A DNA stretch of 64,000 nucleotides from Ahaetulla prasina (taxonomy: Eukaryota; Chordata; Lepidosauria; Squamata; Colubridae): assembly GCF_028640845.1 (NCBI RefSeq), contig NC_080539.1, positions 160,533,236 through 160,597,235 on the forward strand, given 5' to 3'. Both the position numbers and the translations under genes were made by a program. Below the pieces are notes generated by a model. That model worked only from the letters and a program-made list of their open reading frames with translations, made no database searches and was not told where the DNA came from. Positions 32,490-43,159 of this stretch are shown here, one piece after another. Numbering within the stretch: the first letter of the stretch is position 1; each line of letters starts with the position of its first letter.

Positions 32490-32912
32490 TGATTCATGGA
32501 TGGTTGATTGATGGCACAAAATAATCCAATTTGATTTGTGGTACAATAATGCAAAGAGAAAGAAAAAGAGAAAGAGAAAGAAAGGGAGAGACAAGAAAGA
32601 AACAGAGAAAGAAAGAAGGAAAGAGGGAGAGAGAAAAGAAAGAAGGAAAGAGAAAGAGAAAGAAAGGGAGAGAAGAAAGAAAGAGAGAAAGAAAGTAAAA
32701 GAGAAAGAGAAAGACAAGAAAGAAAAAGAAAAATGCGAGAGAGAGAGAGAAAAGAAAGAATGAAAGAAAAAGAGAAAGAAAGGGAGAGAAGAAAGAAAGA
32801 GAGAAAGAAAGTAAAAGAGAAAGAAAGGGAGAGACAAGAAAGAGATAAAGAAAGAAGAAAGAGAAAGGAAGGGAGAGAGAGAGAGAGAGAGAGAAGAGGA
32901 AGGAAGGATCAC
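32305..32912. repeat. 600-bp purine tract, (GAGA)n and (GAAA)n
   Basis: Almost every base is A or G apart from an interruption at about 32488-32550. It starts with GGGAGA and (GA)n, then (GAAA)n of about 20 units, then mixed GAAA/GAGA. Long Ser/Phe or Lys/Glu ORFs across it are artefacts of composition. Confidence 0.95.
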
Positions 32913-32949
32913 AAACCCTGGCACTAGACGTGGCTTCAGAAGATGCTTT

Positions 32950-33015
32950 GAAATAGGACAGCAATCTAGGGCTGGAAAGGACCTTAGAGGCCATCTAATT
33001 CAACCCCTTCCTCCA
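32950..33015 (-). mobile_element. CR1-like LINE scrap
   Basis: 'GGGCTGGAAAGGACCTTAGA' and 'GGCCATCTAATTCAACCCCT' resemble the conserved CR1 'ggaccttggaggccatctagtccaacc' block. Very short. Confidence 0.5.
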
Positions 33016-33589
33016 GCAGGAAACCTTACATCTCTAGATTATTTTGGTGCCTCTAACGGAGAGGAAAATAGCCAGAAAGGAGAAGGAGTTTACTAGGACA
33101 AGGCTGCCATGCAGAGGAAGGCAGAGATAGTCCTTGTCTTATTACCAGAATTGAGCCCAAAATTTTGGTTGCTAAGCAAGAGCGTTGTTAAGTGAGTTTC
33201 ACATTTTACTCAATCCATGATCTCTCCTGGCTCTAACTGTCATGTGCAAGTTAGGGAAGAACATCTGAAGGAGTGTGTAATGTTCTAAATGTACAGAAGT
33301 TATAGTTAAATGTGTGGCAGAAAGTGGACTCTAGGTGTGTTTTTCCAAATGTAGTAAGTGAGGTTGAATGTGTATAGTTTTAGAAGAGGTGTGTGTATGT
33401 GTGTGTGTGTGTATGTACATACAGTACATGTATAGTAGATAATGTATCTTTTTGTGTGCCTATACATGCTATACTATGTAATATGTATGTACACATATGG
33501 CATATATACATAGGATTTAATAGTATATTTTGGATGTTCAGTAGTAGTAAATAAATAGACGGAAATTGACGTGAGTGACAGCAACCTTT

Positions 33590-33770
33590 AACGTGAGTGA
33601 CATCAAGTTGGCCACACCCACCCAGTCACATGATCACCCAGCTATGCCCACCCAGTCACATGACCACCAAGCAACGCCTACCCAGTCACATGACCAAGCC
33701 ACGCCCACTGTCATATGACCACCAAGCCATGCCCACAAAATAAGCCACGCCCACAGAACCGGTAGTAAAA
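33590..33770. repeat. Minisatellite with CACATGACCACCAAGC units
   Basis: About five imperfect units of 25-32 bp built on 'CCCACCCAGTCACATGACCA' followed by 'CCAAGCCACG'. It is part of the right arm of the 2.45-kb hAT-like element. Confidence 0.85.
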
Positions 33771-33892
33771 AATTTTAGAACCCACCCTGGTTTGAGCGCC
33801 TCGCAGTCCAAGGGACTCGCAGGAATCTTCTCCAGCCCCATAGTTCAAAGGCCTCAATTCTTTGGCGCTCAGCCTTCCTTATGGTCCAACTA

Positions 33893-35765
33893 TATATATT
33901 TATTTATTTATTTATTTATTGTTTATATTTATATACCGCCCTATCTCCCAAAGGACTCAGGGCGGTTTACAGGCATTTAAAAGCAAAAAATACAATAAAT
34001 ACAATTCTAAAAACAATTAAAAAACTTATTCAAAAGCCTTAATTAAAAATATAAAAATTAAAACCCAAGATAAAACCCACAAACTAAAATCTAACTCAGT
34101 CCTGCGCAGTTAAATAGATATGTTTTAAGCTCGCGGCGGAAGGTCCGAAGGTCCGGAAGCTGACGAAGTCCTGGGGGCAGTTCATTCCAGAGGGTGGGAG
34201 CCCCCACAGAGAAGGCCCTTCCCCTGGGCGTCGCCAGACGACATTGCCTCGCTGACGGCACCCTGAGGAGTCCCTCTCTGTGAGAGCGCACGGGTCGGTG
34301 AGAGGTATTCGGTAGCAGCAGGCGGTCCCGTAGATAACCCGGCCCTATGCCATGGAGCGCTTTAAAGGTGGTCACCAAAACCTTGAAGCGCACCCGGAAG
34401 GCCACAGGCAGCCAGTGCAGTCTGCGCAGGATGGGTGTTATACGGGAGCCACGAGGGGCTCCCTCTATCACCCGCGCAGCCGCATTCTGGACTAACTGCA
34501 GCCTCCGGATGCCCTTCAAGGGGAGCCCCATGTAGAGAGCATTGCAGTAATCCAGGCGAGACGTCACGAGTGCGTGGGTGACTGTGCACAGGGCATCCCG
34601 GTCCAGAAAGGGGCGCAACTGGCGCACCAGGCGAACCTGGTAAAACGCTCTCCTGGAGACGGCCGTCAAATGATCTCCCAAAGACAGCCGTCCACCCAGG
34701 AGGACGCCTAAGTTGCGCACCCCCTCCATCGGGGCCAATGACTCGCCACCGATGGTCAGCCGCGGATTTAGCTGACTGTACCGGGATGCCGGCATCCACA
34801 GCCACTCTGTCTTGGAGGGATTGAGCTTGAGCCTGTTTCTCCCCATCCAGACCCGTACGGCCTCCAGACACCGGGACAGCACTTCGATAGCTTCGTTGGG
34901 GTGGTCCGGCGTGGAAAGGTACAGCTGGGTGTCATCCGCATACAGCTGATACCTCACGCCGAAACCACTGATGATCTCACCCAGCGGCTTCATGTAGATG
35001 TTAAACAGAAGGGGCGAGAGGATCGAGCCCTGCGGCACCCCACAACGGGGGCGGCTCGGGGGGGGCCTCTGCCCCCCTGCCAACACCGACTGTGACCGGT
35101 CAGAGAGATAGGAGGAGAACCACCGATAAACGGTGCCTCCCACTCCCAATCCCTCCAGCCGGCGCAGCAGGATACCATGGTCGATGGTATCGAAAGCCGC
35201 TGAGAGGTCTAATAGGACCAGGGCAGAGGAACAACCCCTATCCCTGGCCCTCCAGAGATCATCCACCAACGCGACCAAAGCCGTCTCTGTGCTGTAACCG
35301 GGCCGGAAACCGGACTGGAACGGGTCTAGATAGGCGGTTTCATCCAAGTGCAGAAACTGATATGCCACCATACTCTCTACAACCTTCGCGCGGCGGGTTG
35401 GAGACTGGACGATAATTACCTAAAACAGCCGGGTCCAGGGAAGGCTTCTTAAGGAGGGGTCTCACCACCGCCTCTTTCAAGGCGGCCGGAAAGACACCCT
35501 CCACCAAAGAAGCGATCGTAATCGCCTGGAGCCAGCCTCGTGTCACCTCCTGAGTGGCCAGCACCAGCCAGGAGGGGCACGGGTCCAGTAAACACGTGGT
35601 GGCATTCAGTCTACCCAACAACCTGTCCATGTCCTCGGGAGCCACAGGGTCAAACTCATCCCAGACAATGTCACCAAGACCACCCTCAGACGCCTCACCT
35701 GAGTCACCGCAATCTTGGTCCAACCCGTCCCGAAGCTGAACGATTTTATCGTATAGACTGGTAAG
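33893..35765 (-). mobile_element. 5'-truncated L2-type LINE with long RT ORF
   Basis: A (TTTA)n tail (about 33896-33920) is followed on the minus strand by the 3' UTR 'ACTCAGGGCGG' motif and ORF2. The left edge abuts Bov-B sequence. This is the best-preserved RT of this family in the window. Confidence 0.92.
34091..35371 (-). pseudogene. L2-type LINE ORF2 reverse transcriptase, 426 codons, partial
   Basis: Motifs in order on the minus strand: 'FQSGFRPGYSTETALVAL', 'VLLDLSAAFDTIDHGILL' (motif A), '[20 protein letters not shown]', '[15 protein letters not shown]' (catalytic YADD), '[17 protein letters not shown]', '[15 protein letters not shown]', 'RVIEGAPRGS', 'LHWLPVAFRVRFKV', 'FSVGAPTLWNELPPGLRQLP', ending 'KTYLFNCAGLS' and a stop. 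The family copies target RNA by target-primed reverse transcription. Upstream sequence in another frame (35837-35340, 'ALKEAVVRPLLKKPSLDP', 'NYRPVSN') is earlier ORF2, so a frameshift near 35380 separates them. The endonuclease is missing by truncation. Confidence 0.92.
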
Positions 35766-35864
35766 GCCTATAAGGGCACGAAATGTTCTGCCACATATTG
35801 GGCAGACGTGTGGGAACCATTGTTGCAGCATTTGCAACTCTGCCTTTAAGGAGTGCTCGCTTCT
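35766..35864 (-). other. Short fragment encoding a C2H2-like 'CPICGRTFRALIGL' peptide
   Basis: Directly upstream of the truncated LINE, the minus strand reads CPICGRTFRALIGL, which resembles the single zinc-finger-like tail 'C..C.R.F..RIGL.SH' found in some retroelement-associated sequence. The second half of the finger is absent or replaced by LINE sequence. Origin unknown. Confidence 0.4.
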
Positions 35865-36725
35865 CTTGTGCTATGGTTGTTCTTCTTCTGATACTTTTTA
35901 AAAGGTATCTTTTATCCTTTTTCTCCTTTCTTTGGCAATGTATGTATTTCTATCATAATTATCTTTGTGTTTTGTTCTTTTTTCTTTCCATTTTCTGCTA
36001 CTATTCTAGAGCAACACATTGCTGTTTTAAGCAATTGCAAACAAGCTCTGTGGAAACACCCCTGCATGCTTCAAATCATTTTTTCCCTTCAAATTAAACT
36101 GTGGCCATAGCCCTCCACATCAGTATTAGCACACAATAGGTGAATTATTCCTTTTTGTCCTTTTTTTTTTTTTTGCCAGTGCATTCTTTCTTCTATGGTG
36201 ACAGATAACTGCCTTCTCTGCTCTAGGCCCCAAACATCACTTTACATATGAGCTTCCAAATGTTCCTAATTTTCTTCTCCTTAAAAAAAAGGGGGGGAAA
36301 ATTCAGAATATTTACTCTGCACTGCCTCTCACAAGAGCCAAAATACACAACATCCATTAAATACTCTGTTTTGTGCATGATCCTTCTGAAGCAACATTTT
36401 TTTACCAACATTTAATTTCCACCAACTCAGTTCACACACTGTTCTAAGCCCTAATGTGGCTTGGATAGTTTTGGCTTAGGGCTAGGGGGTTCCCACTAAA
36501 ACCTGTGGATTAGGATCTAGCCTGCTAGGGAAATGGAGGAATGTGGCCTTTGTAAATTCCAAGAAAATCTACACTTGATCTGTACTCTTTGAACTAATAA
36601 GCTCCAAGAGGTTGAATCCTTGGCTTAAGGAGCTATTCAAAACACACTCAGAAAAATACATTCCAAGAAAAAATTGGATAAGAAGTGCATATTTTGAGGA
36701 AAAGATGTGTAAAAATACATGCTTC
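35865..36725. other. Unassigned AT-rich DNA
   Basis: Poly(T) at about 36160-36174. No repeat or exon recognised. Confidence 0.5.
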
Positions 36726-36729
36726 AATT

Positions 36730-36830
36730 TGATTTATTTATTCATTTATTTATTTATTTTTCAAATTTATATGGCCTGTCTCATGAGAAGTGAATTTGGA
36801 TGGTGTACAATAATGAATAAAAAAGAATAT
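36730..36830 (-). mobile_element. LINE 3' tail fragment
   Basis: (TTTA)n followed by 'AAATTTATATGGCCTGTCTC' resembles the reverse of an L2/CR1-group 3' end. Followed by a (CA)n tract at about 36838-36866. Confidence 0.45.
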
Positions 36831-36833
36831 GTG

Positions 36834-36868
<35 letters not shown>

Positions 36869-36886
36869 CATATATATAGTAACTAT

Positions 36887-37217
36887 GTTTGTTGTTGTTG
36901 TTAGTTGCGAAGTCGTGTCCGACCCATCGCGATCCCATGGACAATGTTCCTCCAGGCCTTTCTGTCCTCTACCATCCTCTGGAGTCCATTTAAGCTCACG
37001 CCTACTGCTTCAGTCATTCCATCCAGCCACCGCATTCTCTGTCGTCCCTTTCTTCTTTTGCCCCCAATTGTTCCCAGCATTAGGCTCTTCTCCAATGAGT
37101 CCTTCTTTCTCATTAGGTGGCCAAAGTATTTCAGTTTCATCTTCAGGATCTGGCCTTTTAAAGAGCAGTCAGGGTTGGTCTCCTCTAGGACTGACTTGTT
37201 TGTTATATATGCATAGG
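36887..37217 (-). mobile_element. 5'-truncated Bov-B LINE with 12-bp duplication
   Basis: (GTT)n at the left is the (AAC)n tail of Bov-B on the minus strand. The fragment is flanked by TATAGTAACTAT at 36875-36886 and 37218-37229, a perfect 12-bp duplication, so this is one intact truncated insertion. Confidence 0.93.
36901..37205 (-). pseudogene. Bov-B ORF2 C-terminal fragment
   Basis: The minus frame reads 'ETNPDCSLKGQILKMKLKYF', 'GHLMRKKDSLEKSLMLG', 'GGKRRKGRQRMRWLDGMTEA', 'DRKAWRNIVHGIAMGRTRL', the highly conserved C-terminal domain of RTE-clade Bov-B ORF2 beyond the RT palm. It has no catalytic residues and no start of its own; the stop lies just before the tail. Confidence in the family is high because these motifs are diagnostic. 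Confidence 0.92.
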
Positions 37218-37238
37218 TATAGTAACTATACCTATCGA

Positions 37239-37375
37239 CAGTGGTGGGATTCAGCCAGTTCACACCACTTCGGGAGAACCGGTTGTTAACTTTCTGAGCA
37301 GTTTGGAAAACTGTTCGTTGGAAGAAATCATTAGGGTAGAGAACCGGTTGTTAAACTACTTGAATCCCACCACTG
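37239..37375. mobile_element. Class-2 hAT miniature element (CAGTGGTGGGATTCA ends)
   Basis: CAGTGGTGGGATTCA...TGAATCCCACCACTG, with a 15-bp perfect inverted terminus. Duplications CCTATCGA (37231-37238) and CCTATAGA (37376-37383). It sits just right of the Bov-B duplication. Confidence 0.93.
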
Positions 37376-37463
37376 CCTATAGATATATAAGAGACATTTA
37401 AAAATAGCAAGATCAGGATTAAAATAGAGATGATTAGAACTTAAATTATACAAACACTAAGCA

Positions 37464-37500
37464 GAGGGAGGGAGGGAGGGAGGGAGGGAGAGAGAGAGAA
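37464..37500. repeat. (GAGG)n/(GA)n microsatellite
   Basis: GGGAGGGAGGGAGG run followed by GAGAGAGA. Confidence 0.9.
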
Positions 37501-37519
37501 AGTATATCTTCCTTAATCT

Positions 37520-39470
37520 AAACAGGTCTCTGTTCCCTGGGACCTCCAGGCCTGATGGCATAACAGCTAAGTCTTGAGGAACCTCTGGAATACTAAAATG
37601 ATGAAGCTAACCTGATGTCCAAGGAGACAGAGTTCCAGAAGGCAGATGTTATACCAAAGACCTGCTGCCTGGAACCCACCAAATACAGGTCCCTGTGGCA
37701 GATGGCACTTGCAGCATGCCCTCTCTGTCAGTTCTAATGCATCGGGCTGATACGTAATCAGAGGCAGACCTTCAGTTAATCTAGTCCCAGGCCATGATGT
37801 GCTTTAACGTTTAAAACCAGTACCTTGAATAAGACCTGGAAACAAACTGGCAACCAATGTAGTTTGCAGAGCACAGGTTTGATATGTTCTAGGAGCACAA
37901 ATAACTGCCCATGCTGCTGCATTCTGCACCAGCTACACGGCAGCCCCGTGTAGAACGTTTTCCAATAATACAGTCTAGAAGTGAGGAGGGCATGAATGAC
38001 TGTGAGCGCTGCCTCCAATCCAGAATTGTGCATAGGGGTGCAAATGGCCTCCTAGCCATGATAGCATCTGCTCCCCAGATAGGAGATATGAATTTAGGAG
38101 GGCACCCTGCTTGTGCGCAAGGTCTGTCTGTGGCAATGTGACCCCATCCAGTACCAAAGATAGCATACTGCTAGAAGCAGTAAGCCCCAAAACCCAGAGC
38201 CACTCAGTTTTGCCAGGATTCAGCTGAAGCCTTTTGTTCTCCATCCAGATCCTCACAACTTCCAGACAGAGGGATGAAACATTCATGGCACTGCTTACTT
38301 CTCCAGTGGCCAAGTTATATAGTTCAGTATCAACAGCCTACTTCACCCCATGGTGATCGATGAATTCACCCAGTGGCCTCATGTAGATGTTAAAAAGGAG
38401 AAAGGATAGCACCAAACCAGGGGTGGGTTTCAAAAATTTTAGCAAGGGGTTCTCTGCTTGGTTGCTGGTTGGGCATGGCCTAGTTGCCCTCCTGCGCCAT
38501 GGCGGGGGGGAGGGGGGCGTTTTTGCCCTCCCCAGGCTCCCGAGGTTTTCCTCAAGCCTCTGGGAGGGAGAAAATGGCCTTCCCAAGCTCTGAAGGCCCA
38601 GTTTTCACTCTCCCCAAGCCTCCACGTGTGCCCTGCACTTACCTGCATTCAAAACGGGCCACGTGGAGACTCCTGGGAGGAGAGAGGTGGGATGGGCGGG
38701 GCCAGCCAGGAGTGGGATTTGGGGGGTTCTCCAAACCGCATAGAATCTTAGCTAGAGGTTCTCCCGAACCTCTGCGAATCCCCAGCAGCCCACCCTTGCA
38801 CCAAATCCTGCAACATTCATACAGCAGGGACCGATAGTGGGTTCTCTCTTCAATCATCACAAACTGTTGGCCCCCCAAAAAAGAAGGTGAACCAGCACAC
38901 TGTTGTGCTGCCACCCCCAATTTTCTCAGCTGATTCAGAAAGATAGTAGGTCAATTGTATCAAAAGCCATCAACAGGTCAAGTAGGGCGAGTATGGATAC
39001 ACTCCTCCATCTCGCCCATGCCGGAGATCATCCAAAAGTGCAACCAATGCTCTTTTTGTCCCATACATGGATCTGAATCCTGACTGAAATGGATCCAGAT
39101 AATTTAATCTATCCAAGAACCTCTTGCCCAAACATCTTCTTAATTACTTTCTCCCAAAAGGGAAGGTTAGATACCAGATGAAAATTATAGTGTTATATTT
39201 TATATAGGTGTAATATATATTATATTATAGAAAATTACAGTCCAGTGTAGTGGGGTCCAGTGATAGTTTCCCGATAGAAGGTCAAACCAAGGCCTCTTTA
39301 AGAGGTAATGGAACAACCCCCTCACTCAAAACATTAAGGACTACCAGAATGCCCTCTCAGGACACACACGCATAAACACATGCATACATACAGGATGCGT
39401 TTGTAAGCCAGGAGGGGCACAGATCTAACCAGTAATTTTGAATGAAGATATTTTTAAAGATAAACTCTGT
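37520..39470 (-). mobile_element. Ancient L2-type LINE, interrupted by a hAT element
   Basis: Minus-strand peptides 'SRLYYWKTFYTGLPC', 'LHWLPVCFQVLFKVLVLNVK', 'RLQLNPGKTEWLWVLGL', 'LLFNIYMRPLGEFI' (38410-38340) and, further right, the DNA 'CTGAATCCTGACTGAAATGG' (FQSGFR region) trace ORF2 in order with many stops. It is far more diverged than 33893-35765. The hAT at 38418-38798 splits it. Confidence 0.85.
38418..38798. mobile_element. Class-2 hAT element in an old LINE
   Basis: CAGGGGTGGGTTTCA...AGCAGCCCACCCTTG, 381 bp. Duplications CACCAAAC (38410-38417) and CACCAAAT (38799-38806). GC-rich interior without a transposase. Confidence 0.88.
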
Positions 39471-39474
39471 GGAA

Positions 39475-40950
39475 GTGAAGCTGACTGGAAAGAAACAGAT
39501 TTTTCCGCCATTAAAGGTAGCAACAATAGCATTCCCTATAATTACATTTGAAGGGGATTTTTTGGGTTATTCTTAGCAGATTTTTTCTTAATGGGAGAAA
39601 GAAAAAGAGAACGTGTAGGGACAAATGAAACCCCATTTCCAATATCTCTCCATTGTCTGAGGTCACATATGAGAAAATTAAGTCGATAAATTAGGGTGTA
39701 TGTCAGGATATTCTAGAACAGCCATTCTGAAAGTCCATCTAGGGAACAATTTCTATTTGGAAAAAATCTGAAGTTTAACAATATATGGTAAAATAATCTA
39801 TTAAACCATTGAGAAATGGACACATTGTGCTATGCAGGTTTACAAGTACTGTCATCATCCATTCTTCTTTAAAATGCTACACGGTTTATTTGTGAACATG
39901 GTTTAGAAATAGATTAAAGAGGGTGGGGGGGAAATTGCCACTTTCTTGAAAAACTGGAAACCTTTTATAAACTTTTTGCTTAAAAATGTGAAATGATTTA
40001 TGGATTTAATGAGGATTATATAAATTAAAAGGAAGGGGAAATGATGAGTTTGTTAATATCTGTTGCAAAGAAGATCAGAAGTCATTTATTTTTATTTATT
40101 TTTTATTTCAAATTCAATTTAAATTTGAATACATTTATGCAATACCATTTACTTCAGTTTCTTAAATTATTCCTCTTTACTTTTTTGGTTTTTTCTTTTT
40201 TATTCTCTTTTTTATATTTGTCTTTTATTTATTAAAAATATTTAATAAAAAAGCAAACAAATACTGGCAATATTTAACAGGTAAGATTTCTTTTTTCATT
40301 TAATCGGTTTAGCTAACTAGCTAAACAAATTGCTTTAAAATAGTTTGCATGTTAAATGTTATACAGACTCTCATAAATATCCATTAACATTTGGCTTAAT
40401 TGTCTTTAGTAGCAAATGCAGTATTCTGCATCTCAAGACAGTATCCAAGTTAGATTTTTTTTTCAGAGGTTACTTGATATATTACCTCCTGGGATTTTGT
40501 TTTTTTGAATACATTTTTGTACACAAAATCCTCAAGAACTTCCTGGAAAATCTCAGATCGCAGCTAGAATATTTTTATCAAAGGGTCAATAGGCCTTGAG
40601 ACACTTAAAAAATGGTAGGCTGTGTATGTATATGTGCATGTGTACACATATATAAATATCTTATAGTGCAGAAAGAAATAAGGAACATTGGACATGGGCC
40701 AACCAAAATTGAGTCTAATTCCTCAACTCTTTCCTCCTGAAGTAGGACTTAAATTGCATGGGTCTCATGTGTTATGTTCAGAATTGCTTTTTCTACATTG
40801 CAGCTTTCCTGCTCAAAAAGCTGAAAAAGATGAGATTTAATCCCCCAAAGAAGAAATTAGCATATTTTTGGAATGTTTAATATTTCCTGACAGTAAGCTT
40901 CTCTTGCTTTTTAATAGCCCATACTATCAAGCAAAACAGGCTATTTGCTA
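39475..40950. other. Unassigned AT-rich DNA
   Basis: Very AT-rich, with T-rich runs at 40084-40250. No repeat family or exon recognised. Confidence 0.5.
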
Positions 40951-40952
40951 AT

Positions 40953-41195
40953 AGCAATAGCACTTAGCAATAGCAATAGCACTTAGACTTATATACTGCT
41001 TCACGGTGTTTTACAGCCCTCTCTAAGCGGTTTACAGAATCAGTCTATTGCCCCCAACAATCTGGGTCTTCATTTTACCGACCTTGGAAGGATGAATCAA
41101 CCTTGAGCCGTTCAGAATCGAATTCCTGGAGTGAGCAGTGAGTTATCCTGCAATACAGCATTCTAACCACTGTATCATCACAGCTCTTATGTAAT
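40953..41195 (-). mobile_element. tRNA-derived SINE with L2-like 3' tail
   Basis: Minus strand: '(ACAGTGGTTAGAATGCTGTA)' resembles an A-box region, the middle matches 'GGTAAAATGAAGACCCAGAT', and the end 'GTAAACCGCTTAGAGAGGGC' plus 'TATATAAGTCTAAGTGC' and (ATTGCT)n is an L2-like tail. Related copies at 48403-48775 and 63757-63960. Confidence 0.75.
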
Positions 41196-41328
41196 GTAAT
41201 GTTGTGTCTTTACATTTGGATTAGCATAACAAGAAGACCCAGGATTTCTCAGAATATCTGTGATCACCTTCTTCCTCGCACCTATTTGTCCACCTGAGAT
41301 GATCAGGTAAGAGACACTCCCTCTAGTT

Positions 41329-41475
41329 CAGGGGTGTCAAATCCAGGGGTGTCAAATTGTCACAGCACAGCGGCGTCACGTGACATATTGGGACTTCCCC
41401 TCTTCGCTAAAATGGAGGCGGGCATGGCCAGCGCATAACGCATCTGGCCTGCGAGCCAGGAGTTTGACTGCCCTG
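41329..41475. mobile_element. Class-1 hAT miniature element (CAGGGGTGTCAAA ends)
   Basis: CAGGGGTGTCAAATCC...AGTTTGACTGCCCTG. Duplications CTCTAGTT (41321-41328) and CTCTAGTC (41476-41483). The left end carries a second 'CAGGGGTGTCAAAT' 21 bp inside, a local duplication of the terminus. Confidence 0.9.
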
Positions 41476-41483
41476 CTCTAGTC

Positions 41484-42847
41484 CTTCCTCTCAGAAAATA
41501 GCCACAGAAATCTCAGAAGTCAACCTTTTCAATTGCTGTCCCTCATTTATGGAGAAGCAGCTCCCCATGAGCTGCCAAATGCCAACCCCATTATATTTCA
41601 CCCTTCAGATGGGATTCACCTGGCTTTAAAAAAAAAATATCTCAGCTCTCTACAAAGACAGTTAGAAGGCCCTTCCCTATTTTTATATTTATTTAGCAGA
41701 GTTGTACAGCCAAAGGCAATTTTTCTGTCAATAAAGTAAAATTTAACTTGAGAATAAAACCATAAGCTTTTTACATTTTAGGAAGCAGATACTGGCTTGC
41801 CATTAATAGAATTTAATCCACTAAAAAATGTGATTGGTGGCTGATCACAATATACAGCAACTTTGTTTGCAACTTTGGTGGCTGATCACAATATACAGCA
41901 GCAGAGAGGGGAGGGCTGTTGTTTAGAACAGATTTCAGCTTAATCCTCTGTCCTGGCTCCCTCCCAATACCTTGAATCAAAGCTGGCTCTTCCAACTGCT
42001 ATAGGAGAACTCCATGTTTTACAGTGACCATGGGAAATTAAAAGGGTAGCTCTGAGGAAAGGTAGAAAGCAAAGACCTGGGGAACTTGCTGTAAGGAATG
42101 CAGGCAAAAGACTGAGAGAACTCATGGGAGGTGGTGGGTAAAAGATTAGAAAGGCAGCGGATGTGATAAAAAGGGGAGGGAGAGAGGAAAAGGAGATAAT
42201 CAGAGAAAAGACCAAGCAAGATGCTAATATCTCTCGTAACAGGTCACCACGTTGTAAATAATCAGGATAGAGAAGCTCATGTTATATACATCCTTAAAGA
42301 AAAACAGCTTTTACAGTATCCCACATGAATGATTCCTGCAGCGGTACTCAAAAGGTCCAGACATTCAAGGCTCAAATAATAATTTTGTTATCTTTGGCTC
42401 TTACAAGCCATTCCCGAAAAAGCACCCATTTTGGATAGAGCCAAAGCCAAAATGAAGACACTCAACACGAAGGCACTTCCAAAACAAGCAAGAGTTCTGT
42501 GCCATTTATCTCCCCCTTGCCTGCCTATTGGGAAGAACGCAAAGAATAACAACAGCTAGGCTTCTTCAAGTCTACCTGGAAGCGAGGCCTAAACTTGAAT
42601 CCAAGTGCTGCATGGCCCCAGTAGGTCTGAAATATGACCCAGCACAGCCAAAACAAGCATGTCAGTTGCAATAGGGCCCCAGGGGATTGTAAGGCATTTG
42701 GTTGAAGAAAATAACCACGAAATCAAATGTGGAAATGGGGCCGTATAAAGAAGAGAAGCCCCATCCGCGGGATGCAGGTAGCATGCAAAACCACCACCCC
42801 TCTGGTTCGTGGAAAATCTGCTCTCCACAGAACCCTGGTGCCCAAAA
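41484..42847. other. Unassigned DNA with a short direct repeat
   Basis: 'GGTGGCTGATCACAATATAC' (extending to AGCA) occurs twice, near 41836 and 41878. No repeat family or exon recognised. Confidence 0.5.
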
Positions 42848-42855
42848 GATTGGGG

Positions 42856-43151
42856 CAAGGGTGAAATCCAGCAGGTTCTGACAGGTTCTGGAGAACCAGT
42901 AGCAGAAATTTTCAGTAGTTTGGAGAACCGGTAGCAGAAATTTTGAATAGTACAAAGAACCGGCAAATGCCACCTCTGATTGGCCCCAGAGGGGGGTGGG
43001 AATGGAGATTTTGCAATATCCTTCCCCCAGAAGTGGGGAGGAAATGGCGATTTTGCAGTATCCTTCCCCTGCCACGCCCACCAAGCCACTCCATGCCCAC
43101 CAAGCCACACTCACAGAGCTGGTAGTAAAAAAAATTTGGATTTCACCACTG
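42856..43151 (-). mobile_element. Class-2 hAT element (CAAGGGTGAAATCC ends)
   Basis: CAAGGGTGAAATCC...GGATTTCACCACTG, reverse orientation relative to 16186. Duplications GATTGGGG (42848-42855) and GGTTGGGG (43152-43159). An internal stretch 'GAACCGGTAGCAGAAATTTT' is partly duplicated. Confidence 0.92.
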
Positions 43152-43159
43152 GGTTGGGG

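Larger units (their letters stand above)
31339..33789. mobile_element. Long class-2 hAT-like element (2.45 kb), no transposase seen
   Basis: Begins CAGTGGTGGGTTGCTACCGG and ends AACCCACCCTG. Flanked by GTTTGATC (31331-31338) and GTTTGAGC (33790-33797) within Bov-B. Subterminal 'ACCGGTTCGC' and 'GAACCGGTAGTAAAA' motifs occur at both ends. The interior holds a GC-rich segment (about 31420-32110), a class-1 hAT (32160-32296), a GA-rich tract, a CR1-like scrap and a minisatellite. Its ORFs are low complexity and I see no transposase. Confidence 0.82.
30494..33885 (-). mobile_element. Bov-B LINE fragment in three pieces
   Basis: Minus-strand Bov-B sequence lies at 30494-30637, 31172-31338 and 33790-33885. 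Joining the flanks restores the uninterrupted order seen at 36889-37210 ('CCAGCCACC..CATTCT' then 'TGTCGTCCC..TTCTTCTTTT'). The first interruption is a solo LTR (30638-31171), the second a 2.45-kb hAT-like element (31339-33789). The last piece ('CGCAGTCCAAGGGACTCGCA', 'TTTGGCGCTCAGCCTTCC') encodes the part upstream of the C-terminal segment. Confidence 0.88.

Noticed and set aside
32202..32924. 240-codon minus ORF rich in Ser, Leu and Phe, and opposite-strand Lys/Glu ORFs
   Set aside because: They are translations of a purine-only microsatellite tract; no domain and no coding constraint.
36612..37289. 225-codon plus ORF
   Set aside because: Antisense of the Bov-B C-terminus fused to a (CA)n tract.
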